Assembly (NCBI RefSeq): GCF_963576545.1
Contig: NC_083646.1
Location: forward strand, 26,490,527-26,554,526
Origin: Limanda limanda
Lineage: Eukaryota; Chordata; Actinopteri; Pleuronectiformes; Pleuronectidae
Reading direction: 5' to 3'
Length of the DNA: 64,000 nt
The translations under genes were made by a program, and so were the position numbers. Shown in pieces: positions 34,459 through 62,105 of this stretch (positions are counted from its first letter, which is position 1; every line of letters begins with the position of its first letter). The notes below the pieces were generated by a model. That model did no database searches. It was not told the origin of the DNA and was given only the letters and a program-made list of their open reading frames with translations.

Positions 34459-36681
34459 CTACGTCTTAAAACACATGAAGAGGGATTTGAGAAATCGGTG
34501 AATCTTCATGAAAACAACTACAATACGGGAAGGAGTAAAGGATGAGAACTTTGCCTTGCGCTTTGGTTTCATTGCTGCTTTTTTCCGTCTGCACTTATTG
34601 GATTTAATTTTGGATGCTTCTTTCGTGTGTATTCTGGACTTTTCCTTGTGCTTAGGTTTCATTGGTGTTTTCTTCAGACTGAATACAGCTTTGATGTAAG
34701 CAATCGTTTCTTTATGATCTGCAAGTGACTTATTGAATTTAGTATTGAGTGCGTCTTTCATTTGAATTTTGGACTTTCCATGGCGCTTAGGTTTCTCTGG
34801 TGCTTTCTGCAGATTGCCTTCAGCATTAATGTAAGCAGCAGTTTCTTTATGATCTGAAAGTGAATCTTCGAATTTGGTAGAAGATGCTACTTCAATGCGC
34901 GTAGTAGACTTTGCCCTCCTCTTGGGTTTCACTGGTGGTTTCATCAGTCTGCACTCCTTACTGGTGGAAGTGGCAGTTTCTTCCTGAACTGAATGCAAGT
35001 CGTCCAAGTTAGTATTGGTTGCTTCTTTCATGCGAATTGTGGACTTTCCCTTGTGCTTAGATTTTTTTGGTGCTTTCTTCAGACTGAATACAGCCTTGAT
35101 GTAAGCAGCAGTTTTTTTATGATAGGAAAGTACATCATTGACTTTAGTAGAGGATGCTCCTTCACTGCGCACAGCGAACTTAACCTTGCTCTTGGGTTTC
35201 ACTGGTGGTTTCATCAGTCTGCACTCCTTACTGGTGAAAGTTGCAGTTTCTTCCTGAAGTGAATGCAAGTCATCCAAGTTAGTATTGGTTGCTTCTTTCA
35301 TGTGATTTGTGGACTTTCCCTTGTGCTTAGATTTTTTTGGTGCTTTCTTCAGACTGAATACAGCCTTGATGAAAGCAGCAGCTTTTTTATGATCGGAAAG
35401 TGCATCATCTTTAGTAGAGGATGCTTCTTCTCTGCGCACAGCAAACTTTACCTTGCTCTTGGGTTTAACTGGTTGTTTCGTCAATGTGCACACCTTACTG
35501 TTGTAAGCAGCACTTTGTTCCTGAGCTGAATGTGAGTCCTCCAACTTAGTATTGGATGCTTCTTTCATGTGAATTGGGGACTTTAACTTAGACTTCACTG
35601 CTGGCGTCTCCAGTCTGCATTCCTCATTGGTGGTAATACAGGTTTCTCTATCGAATATTCCTTGTTGGGTCACGTCACAATTTTGAGGAAAATGTTCTCT
35701 TTTAAAAAAACTATGCTTAAGTGCATTCTGTGGGGTGATTCTTTTTTCCGGATCTACTTCCATCATCTGCTTGAAAAGGTTTACAAAGGCTGGCATATCC
35801 TCATCCTCAGTAGTATTCGGGCGATCCTTCATTATCTCATCAAGACTTTGAAACAAAAAAGAAGGGAGTAGATTGTCGGCATTTGCATGTCCATTGACAT
35901 GACAGTCACACTCTTCAAGTAGCTCCCATGAAACAGATTCGACATTGAGAAGAAAAAAGTTTGTGCTGTAAATTCCAGAATTTAGCAGTTTGTCCTCTGG
36001 CTGGCCCTGCAACCGCACCATTTCTCTTATTCGATCAAATTCGCACCTTGCTGAATAAAAGTCTTCGCCAAAGAACATGAAGGCTACAATACAGCCAAGA
36101 GACCACATGTCTACAGCCTCATTTAGAGGAAGGCCCAGAATGACTTCAGGGGCCCTATAATCAAGGGTCTGCATTTTGTAGCCAGTGGTCAGTTTGTCGA
36201 CAGAAAAAGCCATACCAAAATCAATCAGCTTCACCTTGAAAGGCCAGCGTTTATGGTTAACCAACATTATGTTGTCTGGCTTGATGTCCAGATGTACCAT
36301 ACGTATTCTGCTGAGAGTGTTGAGAGCCATTAATATCTGTTGTGTGACGTCTTCAATCTCATTCAGATACAGTGGCCTACCAGTCTCAATGATTAAATCA
36401 TCAAGAGTCATGTCAAGCATTTCAAATTCCAGTATATAACTATCCTGGGTTACAAAATGCCTGTTAAGGCTGACTAAGTTCTCATGTCGGCCATGCTTCC
36501 CGAGTTGCATAAGAGCCTTCAACTCATTTTCAGCATACCAGCCAAAGTTTTTTGGAATGACTTTCACAGCAACTATCTCCTTGGTGTCTAATGTCATGCA
36601 CTTGTACACTTTACTAAAACCCCCTGCCCCTAGTTGCTTCAGAACCTTATATGTGCTGCAAAGAATGTCTTTGACTGACAT
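34459..36681 (-). CDS. HIPK-like protein kinase with lysine-rich tandem-repeat tail (740 aa)
   Basis: One uninterrupted frame of 740 codons from ATG at 36681 (MSVKDILCSTYKVL) to TAG at 34459-34461. The kinase domain spans about residues 11-326: glycine loop GAGGFSKVY (18-26), VAVK Lys40, catalytic loop HLDIKPDN (130-137, Leu where most kinases have Arg; catalytic Asp132 present), DFG (154-156), RAPEVILG (176-183), then DMWSLGC and VDPEKRITPQNALKHSFF. This is the DYRK/HIPK group and closest to the expanded, often intronless teleost HIPK-like kinases; all key catalytic residues are present, so activity is plausible. It lacks the homeobox-interacting and other HIPK C-terminal regions. Instead residues ~355-700 are about eight basic ~44-residue units. 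The frame extends 28 codons further upstream, but an acceptor-like tttgtttacttttcatag lies 11 bp before ATG 36681, so that start is preferred, possibly behind a 5' UTR intron. Substrate unknown. Confidence 0.85.
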   Translation of the reverse strand: MSVKDILCSTYKVLKQLGAGGFSKVYKCMTLDTKEIVAVKVIPKNFGWYAENELKALMQLGKHGRHENLVSLNRHFVTQDSYILEFEMLDMTLDDLIIETGRPLYLNEIEDVTQQILMALNTLSRIRMVHLDIKPDNIMLVNHKRWPFKVKLIDFGMAFSVDKLTTGYKMQTLDYRAPEVILGLPLNEAVDMWSLGCIVAFMFFGEDFYSARCEFDRIREMVRLQGQPEDKLLNSGIYSTNFFLLNVESVSWELLEECDCHVNGHANADNLLPSFLFQSLDEIMKDRPNTTEDEDMPAFVNLFKQMMEVDPEKRITPQNALKHSFFKREHFPQNCDVTQQGIFDRETCITTNEECRLETPAVKSKLKSPIHMKEASNTKLEDSHSAQEQSAAYNSKVCTLTKQPVKPKSKVKFAVRREEASSTKDDALSDHKKAAAFIKAVFSLKKAPKKSKHKGKSTNHMKEATNTNLDDLHSLQEETATFTSKECRLMKPPVKPKSKVKFAVRSEGASSTKVNDVLSYHKKTAAYIKAVFSLKKAPKKSKHKGKSTIRMKEATNTNLDDLHSVQEETATSTSKECRLMKPPVKPKRRAKSTTRIEVASSTKFEDSLSDHKETAAYINAEGNLQKAPEKPKRHGKSKIQMKDALNTKFNKSLADHKETIAYIKAVFSLKKTPMKPKHKEKSRIHTKEASKIKSNKCRRKKAAMKPKRKAKFSSFTPSRIVVVFMKIHRFLKSLFMCFKT
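34600..35619 (-). repeat. Coding tandem repeat: ~132-bp units, with a recent ~270-bp dimer duplication
   Basis: About eight units alternate between two types: one with KPPVKPKSKVKFAVR..ASSTK, the other with VFSLKKAPKKSKHKGKS..MKEATNT. The two blocks at about 35000-35262 and 35265-35530 are nearly identical in DNA (both carry tgcaagtcgtcc/tgcaagtcatcc ... ttagtattggttgcttcttt), which points to recent duplication of a two-unit block. Confidence 0.85.
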
Positions 36682-37878
36682 TTTTGCTGCTATGAAAAGT
36701 AAACAAAAGTAATTCCAACTGTTTGTTGGAAGCAGTTTGTTGATAGGCAGAAAAATATGGCTCACTATCCTACTTCTTCTTCCTCATTCGGTTTAATCGA
36801 TTCTTCTTCTTCTTTGTTGATACTTCATAGTTCTTTACAAGGTTAGAATTTACTTTAATGTTATAGGTTAAAACTTCCCTTTAATGTTTTTGGTCCAAAT
36901 TTTGCCCTTCAAGTTTTAAATAACACTTTGCCTTGGAAGTTTTGACGGTGATATCCACTCAATTGGTTTGTTTTGGTTGTTGGCATCTTTTTATTTTTTG
37001 TATTTATTAATTTGGATTTTGAACTATATTTGGTAAATAACACCTAAAATTACATCAACTTTGAAAAATTATCTTTTGTAATTATAATTTTGTCTATGTC
37101 AAATGGCAACAGATTTTACCGTACAGTATGTTATCTTTATGAGGTGACATTAAACTTTCTGTGTGACCCTAGTTTACCCTCAATCACATTTACGCAAGGA
37201 CACCGATTACAGGTTACATTAACATAGTCAAATTACAATTTTATTATAGTCGGAGACAATCAAATTTTTAAAATAATTTACAAAAAAAAACTATAGCTGG
37301 GCAAGTACAGGCCAGCCGACTATGAAGGACTAGTCTGTAAACACACACACAAACTTGTAATTGACTGTAGCTTTCGTGGAGGGGACAGATACTATTGCAC
37401 CAGACATCACTCGCTCCGGGAAAATTTGAGACTTCCTGTTTGAGCTTGATAAAACACCTGCTTCACGTCGACATCTTGACGATTGCAGGAAATGGTAGGA
37501 CAGCAGTTGTATGGTGATTCCCGAAACAAAGACAAATTTGAGTAGAAGACTGGATTAATCCTCGTTTTAACACCCCTTGCTGAGTGGAATGAGGTACAAA
37601 TCGGTTAAATTCCCTTTGCTACAGGTAGTGCGGGGTAGGAGTCGCTCACTCAAAGTGGTCAACTTTTCTTTCCTTACATTGATGGCGTGTGAATCATGTT
37701 CACTTGAATTAGAATCACATTCATCATGATTACTGTTGATTAACTTTCAAACTTTTCTCATGTTGTAGTTGCTTTTTTTAATGTTTATTTGTGTATTTAA
37801 TAGCTATGCTATAGGGACTATGGTTATTTGCTTTGATATTATATGTTATAATAGTTGTATTGTATTTTCATTAAATTA
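36682..37878. other. Upstream region of the kinase gene; intergenic
   Basis: It holds the splice-acceptor-like sequence ending at about 36693 (minus strand) and otherwise AT-rich DNA. No exon could be fixed. A promoter for the kinase is expected here but cannot be pinpointed. Confidence 0.35.
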
Positions 37879-38496
37879 TTATCTTGTAACCTTGGCCAAG
37901 TTGACTGAAGTGAAGCATAAAGGACAAGAGAGATATGGGAAACCATTCCTTGTACAAAAGGTCTTTGGAGACAAGCTCTCCAGGTGGCCTAAAATTTGTG
38001 CAACTGATCTTTCAGCCCTGAGAGAATCTGCAGACTTTCTCCGAGGTTGTGCAGCGTCAGTCCCACGTGTTAAAGGGTTGGCCATCTTGAATGATTGTGA
38101 GGAAAACCATAACTTGCTTTAAAAAGTGGGGCCGAATTGTTGACGATAATCTGCAGAATCGGGGATTACCCCAATATCACAAGTTTCACACGTTCTTGAA
38201 CAAAGGGGTTCCAGATATCTTGTTACCCTATTACCTCCCCACTTTGGATGAGCTTTTAACCCACAGATGAAAAGGCACCTAAGGGAGCAAGATCCCTCAA
38301 TACAACAGTTTAATTAAAGAATTCTACTTGGGATACACTTGAGTTGTCGAAGTATAGGGGAAGACCCCCATGTCTAGTCTACAAGGATGAAAAGAATGGC
38401 ATTGCCAGGTGTCCCTCTTTTGCTGCAAAAACCATGGAAGAAAAAACGCATTCATCCATGAAAACCGCCTCTGCTTTAGTTGCTTGAGGAGCTTGA
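37879..38496 (+). pseudogene. BEL/Pao-type retroelement gag remnant
   Basis: Plus-strand frames give KDKLSRWPK-type sequence (observed: RYGKPFLVQKVFGDKLSRWP), then LRESADFLRGC and GLAILNDCEENHNLL. After a frameshift, KKWGRIVDD follows, and further on NGIARCPSFAAKTMEEK with LCFSCLR in a shifted frame, which resembles the start of the zinc-knuckle region. Order and motifs fit gag of fish BEL/Pao-like LTR retroelements. Several frameshifts and stops show a dead copy, and the trace ends where a SINE tail starts at about 38497. No LTRs were found. Confidence 0.65.
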
Positions 38497-38562
38497 GTAT
38501 AGCACTTTGAGTGGTTATCAAGACTAGAAAAGCGCTATATAAATACAAAACCATTACCATTT
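38497..38562 (+). mobile_element. SINE tail fragment, plus orientation
   Basis: tatagcactttgagtggtta, then caagactagaaaagcgctat and aaatacaaaaccattaccat match the 3' part of the tRNA-related SINE, including its 3' terminus. It is 5'-truncated. Confidence 0.75.
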
Positions 38563-40278
<1,716 letters not shown>

Positions 40279-40661
40279 CACGCATACAAATGTTTCTGTG
40301 CTTAAGTGTGTGTCCATCCCCATTTGCATTTGTGTGTGCTAGGCCATGTGCATATGTATGTGTGGCACAGCGGACCAGAACTGAGCTCTGACAGTAGCAG
40401 GACTGCTGCTCGCTGATGCCTGCCTGGAGGAGCTGACAGCGGCCCAGCCTGTCAATCACAGAGTATGCCCACTAGCCACCTATTCATATCATCTTGTTAA
40501 CTCTAAATCTGGCTGGGTACTATTTATAAAGTCTCTGCGCGCCTGCTTGAGTGCGCATGCACTTGGGTGCGTGTATGTGTGTGCATGTGAGTGGGGTGGT
40601 GTTTTCTTTCCTCTGATTTGTTTTTTTACTGTTACTGTGTTGCTGCCAGATGGATCGACAG

Positions 40662-40698
40662 GTCTATCTATCTGTCTATCTGTCTATCTGTCTATCTA
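40662..40698 (+). repeat. (CTAT/CTGT)n tetranucleotide repeat
   Basis: Mixed tcta/tctg units, the GATA/GACA class on the other strand. This is the same class as the large GACA array in FBXL4 intron 6. Confidence 0.9.
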
Positions 40699-41968
40699 TT
40701 TTAGCTGTATGGGTCTATTTCAAAGGGGTGAGGGATGAGTCATGGACAGTCCTCAGTTTCTGACCCACTTTCAGTGGGCTGTTTAGGGTTAAGACTTGAG
40801 TGTCCTCACTACAGACTTACAAGGTTGTGTGAATTATCTTGCTTATGGGGTCAAAAGGCAAATAACACAAACACAAACATACATAATGAAAATAACTACA
40901 TTTAGAGGTAATGGCTTTTTGTAATGTTAACGTTCTAACAGTCAGTCTGTGGACCTAGTTAAACATGTCTTCCTCTACGTTCTCTGATAAACTCCAGGAG
41001 TGGTCAGCAACTGGGTCAAACTCCAGGTAAAAATTGCAACCAGATCATCCTGATCATTTTTTAAATATTTTTATTTCAGCAAACAGTCACAGCGTTCACA
41101 CTATCAGTTCCTGTTTGAAAAATGGTCTTCAAAGTAAAAGCACAATATTTGATTTCTTTCTGTATTGCAGTGCTTTAAATACTGAGATGAGCTTTTGAAT
41201 AGAGCTTTTATTTAGAAAAGATGTATACGAGGGTCTGAAGATTGTGTCAGTTGCTTAACAGGCCTCTAAAACAGCTGACATGTAATTAAATAAAATGATA
41301 ACAGCAGTTCTGGAAATCATTCAAACTTATATATAAACCACACACGTAAACAATAATAAAGCAAAAAAGTTTCATTTAATGAAAAACATTGACTATAAAA
41401 TATTTTTCGCAGATAAACCAGGTAGGATGCACACAGAGGTTTCTAATGTCACTCTGGCCATTGACTGCTCATAAAAAAATCTGCACACAAACAATAGAAA
41501 GTGACAGTATATTGTATAACTGTTTAACGAGGACTCAAGAATGACATGGAATAATTCTGAAGTCAACTCAAGAGTATTGATTAAGGACTTCTTAATTGTT
41601 AACACAGACGGTTACAGTCCATTCCAAACAGGCAGGTTTAGAACAGGTACATTGGGAGTCCCTCAAAATAATACAGGTATTATGTGTTGACATGGTGAAA
41701 ATTGTTTTAATCCGTGTCTAGATCTTTAGAAGTGTAAAGAAATTAGGCAACGTTAAATGATTCCAAGGGACACGCATGATGGAGTCCCTGGGATTGTTTC
41801 TTGACACTTCTGGACAGTCTCCGACCGGATGTTGATTATTTGTTGTACGGAACAGATGGTGCTTTAATGTTCCTACGTAACTCTTTGCAAAAATGTGACC
41901 TCTCAATACATTCGTATTCATATACCAATTTTGGAGGAAATCTTATCAAAGACGACATGAATATGTTT
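40699..41968. other. Intergenic; downstream part of a possible minus-strand transcript
   Basis: If the minus-strand unit starting near 42.48 kb is real, its later exons or 3' end should be here. A minus-strand AATAAA occurs at 41207-41212. No recognisable protein was seen in any frame. Confidence 0.3.
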
Positions 41969-42136
41969 TCACCAGTTTTTTACAGTAGTGGGAATATAAT
42001 GTTTAATAGGGAATTTTGAATGTGTCGCCTTTTCCTGACCAGTGCGTGCAGTGGGTTTAGAGCTGTCGGACTGTCCATGAAGGCACCACAAGGTAAAGGC
42101 AGGACAGGAGTGGAGTCTGGTGAAAAACATGATATC
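41969..42136 (-). CDS. Putative second exon of a divergent minus-strand transcript, with a 53-codon ORF
   Basis: A strong minus-strand acceptor (gcttttcttcccgtttcag) ends at 42137. Six bases into the exon an ATG (42130) opens MFFTRLHSCPAFTLWCLHGQ..., 53 codons ending at 41969. The N-terminus is hydrophobic and basic with no acidic residue, like a mitochondrial presequence. The minus strand beyond shows other short frames (MSSLIRFPPKLVYEYECIER...), so the ORF may continue through another splice or may be non-coding. I recognise no family. Confidence 0.3.
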   Translation of the reverse strand, partial: DIMFFTRLHSCPAFTLWCLHGQSDSSKPTARTGQEKATHSKFPIKHYIPTTVKNW

Positions 42137-42375
42137 CTGAAACGGGAAGAAAAGCAATTGCTCTTTGCGAATGGATATATCGATCCGTATTGACCGTAAA
42201 TCTGACGTACGTCCCGTCTTCTTTGACTGCTAACTATTGTGTAAACGACCTATGGAGGCTAACAGCCATGTTTTGACAGCTCAGCTGTCTGTGGACTAGC
42301 TAGCTGACGCTGGCTAACACTAGCTATTTAGCTTAAACACCAGCAACATACCCTGGGGGAAGGTAGCGAACTCAC

Positions 42376-42480
42376 CTCTCTTGCTTGTGTCACTCCGCTT
42401 GTTAAGTCGTGTTGGTACTGCTATTGAACCGGGGTCTTCAGAAAGTTCGCTGGTAAATCAGCAATCGGAGCAAACGAGAC
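42376..42480 (-). ncRNA. Putative first exon of a divergent minus-strand transcript
   Basis: A consensus minus-strand donor (aagagag|gtgagtt) places an exon end at 42376, and a 239-bp intron would join it to the acceptor at 42137. The 5' limit (about 42480) is a guess. The exon shows no start codon context and would be 5' UTR or non-coding. Confidence 0.35.
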
Positions 42481-42720
42481 AAGAGATGACATGTTAGCTG
42501 ATGCTCAAGAGCAAAGCCATTCCTCTGAAGCATTGATTAAGTGAAGCTAATGTCCGACCGATTGGCCCCGATGACTTCGTTTCCTGTACAAACAACATCA
42601 AAGCTTGTGCCACACGTCAGTTCTTTTAAAAACACTGACACTAAAGCCAACGTTTTGACAACTCGGGTTGAACTGTCCTCAGTGGCCGATTGGTAGCGGT
42701 GGTGTTAGTCCTGTTAAGAA
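42377..42720. promoter_or_regulatory. Candidate bidirectional promoter of FBXL4 and a divergent transcript
   Basis: CpG density is higher than in the flanks. Two inverted CCAAT boxes (cgattggc around 42561 and cgattggt around 42689), typical NF-Y sites of TATA-less promoters, lie between the minus-strand exon and FBXL4. FBXL4 coding begins 1.2-1.4 kb downstream behind a non-coding splice acceptor, so a 5' UTR exon is expected here; its donor was not identified. Confidence 0.4.
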
Positions 42721-42739
42721 TATGTCTGTTCGACTCTTC

Positions 42740-43215
42740 TTTTATTATAACAGTTATTTATAAATCACTTGTCAACGCAAAGAACAAAGTGCTGCACAAC
42801 AGCAGAAAAATGGTTGAATTACAGAAGGAATTACATTAATAGTTATGGCAACAATAATGTTTAATATTGTAGACTCAAAATACCTGGCACCCCAAGTCAA
42901 CTCAGGAATATGTCTTCTGAAAATAGTAAGTTTTAGCTGAAATTTAACCAAGGACACCATCTCAGACAGCATTATGTCATCAGGCAATTAATTCCAGAAC
43001 CTTGGGGCCCTGTTGCAAATGCTCCCCCCCTAATGTTCGGCCTATATTCTGGAAGAGAAAGCAGATCCCAAGCAGCACAGAAGTAATGGAGGAATTAGAA
43101 GATCTGTGATATAACTTGTGGCCAGACCGCAAAGAGCCTTAAAATGAGTCTGTAACATTCTAAAATCAATCTTAATTCAAACTGGCGGCCAATGTTAAAA
43201 CAATAAATGTGGTGT
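42740..43215. mobile_element. Dispersed repeat fragment of common teleost type
   Basis: It runs cagttatttataaatcactt, aacaaagtgctgcacaacag, then ttaattccagaaccttgggg, caaagagccttaaaatgagt and attctaaaatcaatcttaat, the order of a known kind of fish dispersed repeat. It sits between the candidate promoter and FBXL4 exon 2. No coding trace. Confidence 0.5.
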
Positions 43216-43760
43216 GTGTGGCTCTTCATTTATCACGTTTGAGTCACACGTCACTAAATGAAGTGCTAGTAAGAACATGTATGGCAGTGGGGGGTGTCAG
43301 ACACCAGACCTTGAGGTGCCTGGCATCCTGCAGGTCAGTCCTGCCACTTACAGAGCCTGGCATCAGGTATGGTGTGAATAGCTGTCTGCAGGATCCTAGT
43401 CATTGAGGCCTGGGGGGAAAGGGGTCCTTTGATGATTTGGGGTGTTAGCATGCATTTTGGACATTTCAGTTGGACCTGTTAAACATGCAGTCATGTTAAC
43501 TGGCTGCCTGCATGTTGTTAGTATGAATGCACATCATACATGTTTGCAGGACGACTCATCTCTCTCATCAGTGCAGCTTACCTTCTTATTTACCCTCCAT
43601 TTAAAGACATAAAGTGTGGATGTAGCATGAATGTTTTCCATTTTTGAAATTGCTGAATATCTATATTTATATAATCTTTCTACATAACTACTTATTTTTT
43701 GTAATTCACTATTTGTTGTTCTCACTCTTACAAATGTTTTTTCTCTGCCTCACCCACAGA
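43216..43760 (+). other. FBXL4 5' intron (putative)
   Basis: Unique-looking DNA between the dispersed repeat and the 5' UTR acceptor. No exon was recognised. Confidence 0.4.
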
Positions 43761-43876
43761 TCATGTATGTGGCCAGGCCTCTTGACATCTCTTCGTACAT
43801 CCCCAACCCTTGAGACCAGTGTGCTTCCACCAGTCTCTGTTTCTCCCCTCATCCTCCGCCAGCCCCAGAGTTACCT

Positions 43877-58868
<14,992 letters not shown>

Positions 58869-61800
58869 TCCCCAGCAGAGGAAGTAAGAGCGGGGTGGTG
58901 CTCATCAGCAAACACTGCCTCAGAGTGAGTCAGTTACTGGAGGAAAACCTGCCTGCTTCTGTGTCACAGACCAGATCTTTTAGTGGTCAGCAAACAAACC
59001 AGTTAGACTGGATGAGGAGGTTTTTGGATCAACTGGCTGGATACTAACAACCACAGACTGCTAGTGAAAGGATGAGAAAATGTGAGACTTTTTTTGTTGT
59101 TAATATTTTTGGACACTTGAAATTATCAGGAAAGATTCTGCATCTTCCAAAAATATGAATCACCACTTACGTATTGCCAAGAGAAAAGCTGTAACATATG
59201 CCTTCTTACTGGATGCGAGACACACATACAATCTGACAATGTGAGAAATCCTCCCATGAACATTGTGTGAGTGCAACAAATTGGAGAAAAAAGTGTAAAA
59301 CTCACACTTTATGAAAACTGTGAAAAACAAAACCTGTGTTTGGTAGCCAGATACTCATGTTCGCTAGTTACACATTTAAAGATCAGGGCCTTGGTCAGTG
59401 CCTTGTCAGAATGTGCTGCAAACAAGTTATTTTAATGCACGAGGGTCACTCTGACGGCACCTGTCAACATTAAGTCATTTTGATTTTGATTTAGGAATTC
59501 ATACTCGATGCAGTTGTGCTCACAGGTAAGGGGGGTGTTAAAGGCAGTGAACGCAGCCTTATTTCACACACTACTGTGTGGATTGTGCCAACTTAAACCT
59601 AGATGCAGATATCGCTGGGTATGTGTTGCTGCAAACTGACTGCTTAATCTCACGCTCGAGCTGAAATAACAGAAACATGCCTGACATACACCTTCAACAT
59701 GTTGTCATCCAGAAACATGTGAGAACTTGAATAACTAAACTGGAAAAAAAGTAATTTTGATTTACACATGCTACAAATGCAGACAAAGGAAAAGCATCAA
59801 AGGCATAACAATCAACAGCAGACAGAGGGACTCTTTTCAAATAAAAGTAGTAACAAGTAACACTTGAATAACTTTACAGCGGTATGAACAGAGAAGACCG
59901 GCCAATTCTCTCCTGAAGCTGAAATCATTGACTGTTTGACCTTTTGCTTTGCGTTTGTCAATCACCTTAAGTTTTAAATGAATTTACGCTCAGTTGGCCA
60001 ATTGATTTACTGACTTATCTTTCAACCAATAATGGCTGATGTATCTGATTTAAAAAATATGTATTTTTTTTTTACTGCAGATGGATAAAATAATTATGTA
60101 TGAAACCGCTCGTGTTGATTGAGCATTTTGGCATGGTAGGTGATTGAGAATAATTCCAGTATTTTTAAACCTGGGCTCTATTTTTCCCTAAATTTTTGTA
60201 TTATTAGTGACCATAATGTTAGGAATATGTCCAATAATGACCATGATGACCTGATTATAGCTGCAAAACGTATGCAAGGAAATCACCGGCAGTAGTGTGC
60301 ATCATAGCATGTTCACCAAAAGTGCTTGTCTTTGCCCCCAGGCTCAGATTATTATTACAAGTGTCTGACAACTTTGCGGAAAGGATCCCTACAGAGATAG
60401 ACCTTGCTAAAGAGTTTAAATGGCTTTTATAGCACTTTGTTCAAAATCACCAGACTCCTTTGAGAAAAGCTATAATTTAGTCAAACACATATTTTCCCTA
60501 TATGACTGGCAGTATTGTCATCCTGGTCGAAATGTGTCCTGTTAGGTTAACTGACTGTTTTGTCATTGTAGTCTGGTGTCTTTGAACTGGGCTTGTTACT
60601 GGTGAAACAAAAAGGATCTTGCTCTTCAACAGAAAGGTCGATCTCTGTATGGATCTTTTCAATACAGTTTCAGAGACTGCTGAAAAAACAAGCACTTTGA
60701 ATGGATGCACTTTGACACTGACATACAACCAGATGGACTGTCCCTATAAATCATTTATACAAAAAAATTGGACCCGGTTAAAAATACCACGATTATCACG
60801 TAATGAGAAATGAAAGGCTTAACTGATCTTGAGACAAGTTGGTTTAAATTTGTAGATGTAACCTGTGTTGGGTTGACTTCTGTTTAAATCTGCCCTTAAT
60901 TTAAAATTATGTGTTTCTTCAGTTTTTAATGAGATAATTCACTTTATCCGGCTCAAGTAAAGCAAAAATTCAGGTTAGGTTTTTTTTTAGTCAGCCTGGC
61001 CAATGTTAATTGTAATTAGAGTCATTGATAATTGAGTATGCTTAAGCCATACCGGTCATTAAGTTGTTTGGGACTGGATTTTATTTTAAGGTAGCTGGAG
61101 GTCCATGGTTTTTAGGATGATGAGAGTTTTTTGTCTCAAAAGCTCAAGTTTGAACATCACCGGTTCCAAAGTGCTTTTGTGATGTTGCATGTTTTTCCTC
61201 TTGTTATTCACATTAAGCTGTTGGATACAGCCACTTACTTTCTGTGCTCACCACCAAACTGATGTAGGGGTTCTGTGAATGAAGCTGAGTAGAGTCAAAG
61301 TGACACATTGTAAATGTGATCTCAGTATTTGTCCTGAAACTCAGGGGTTATATATTTCATCTGGTTTGAATTTTTCAATATATATTTTATTCCAGAAACC
61401 AGCACATCTCAATAGTAACACAAGACTGACTCAGCTTTGAGGTTACCTGCTGTAGGCGTTGATCTTGACCAACAAACACAACACAAATGATAATTAGCAC
61501 TGAAGTTACGGACACACAGGATACACAGCTCATTGGGTGTTAAATGTTGCATTAATTATATGATTATGAAAAATATATTCCTGTAATCAATTATTTCATT
61601 TTTGTAATATATAAAGCCACAGTTGCAATGTGGCTGGAGTGCTTGAAAGGCATTTCTTTTCTTTTTTTCTGGAAAAAAATAACTTGAAGTTTTATTTAAA
61701 GCACATGCGTTTGGTCAATATTTGTGCCTTATACTCCAGTTTGAATGTGGTTTGGTGTCCCTGTGGTATAGATTGTAGTGAAGTGCTTTGCTTTTATGCC

Positions 61801-62100
61801 CTTCAACCAAAGTAATACACAGAAACATGGTCATTAGTGTCACTGCTGTATTTGACCACTTTATACGCCAAATGTTGTATATCAGCCATGTTAATTAATA
61901 TGCAAAACAATATTTATTTATATTGATCCCTGTGTGATTAAAATGCTATTTAAAATCATTATCTTTATAGAAAAAACTGTAATGTTCTATTTGGGATATA
62001 CAGCATTTTGTTTTCTTACCCAAAGTCAAACGAGAGGAACGATATTTCACCTCAATGCATTCAGCAGGTCTGGCCTAGATTAGCACAGAGGATGGGATGA
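58869..62100 (+). other. FBXL4 3' UTR and downstream flank
   Basis: The 3' UTR is AT-rich; AATAAA at 59839-59844 is a candidate poly(A) signal. No further gene recognised. Confidence 0.4.
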
Positions 62101-62105
62101 CTTCT

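Noticed and set aside
34993..35529. Two similar 88-89 codon plus-strand frames opposite the kinase tail.
   Set aside because: They are antisense shadows of the coding tandem repeats.
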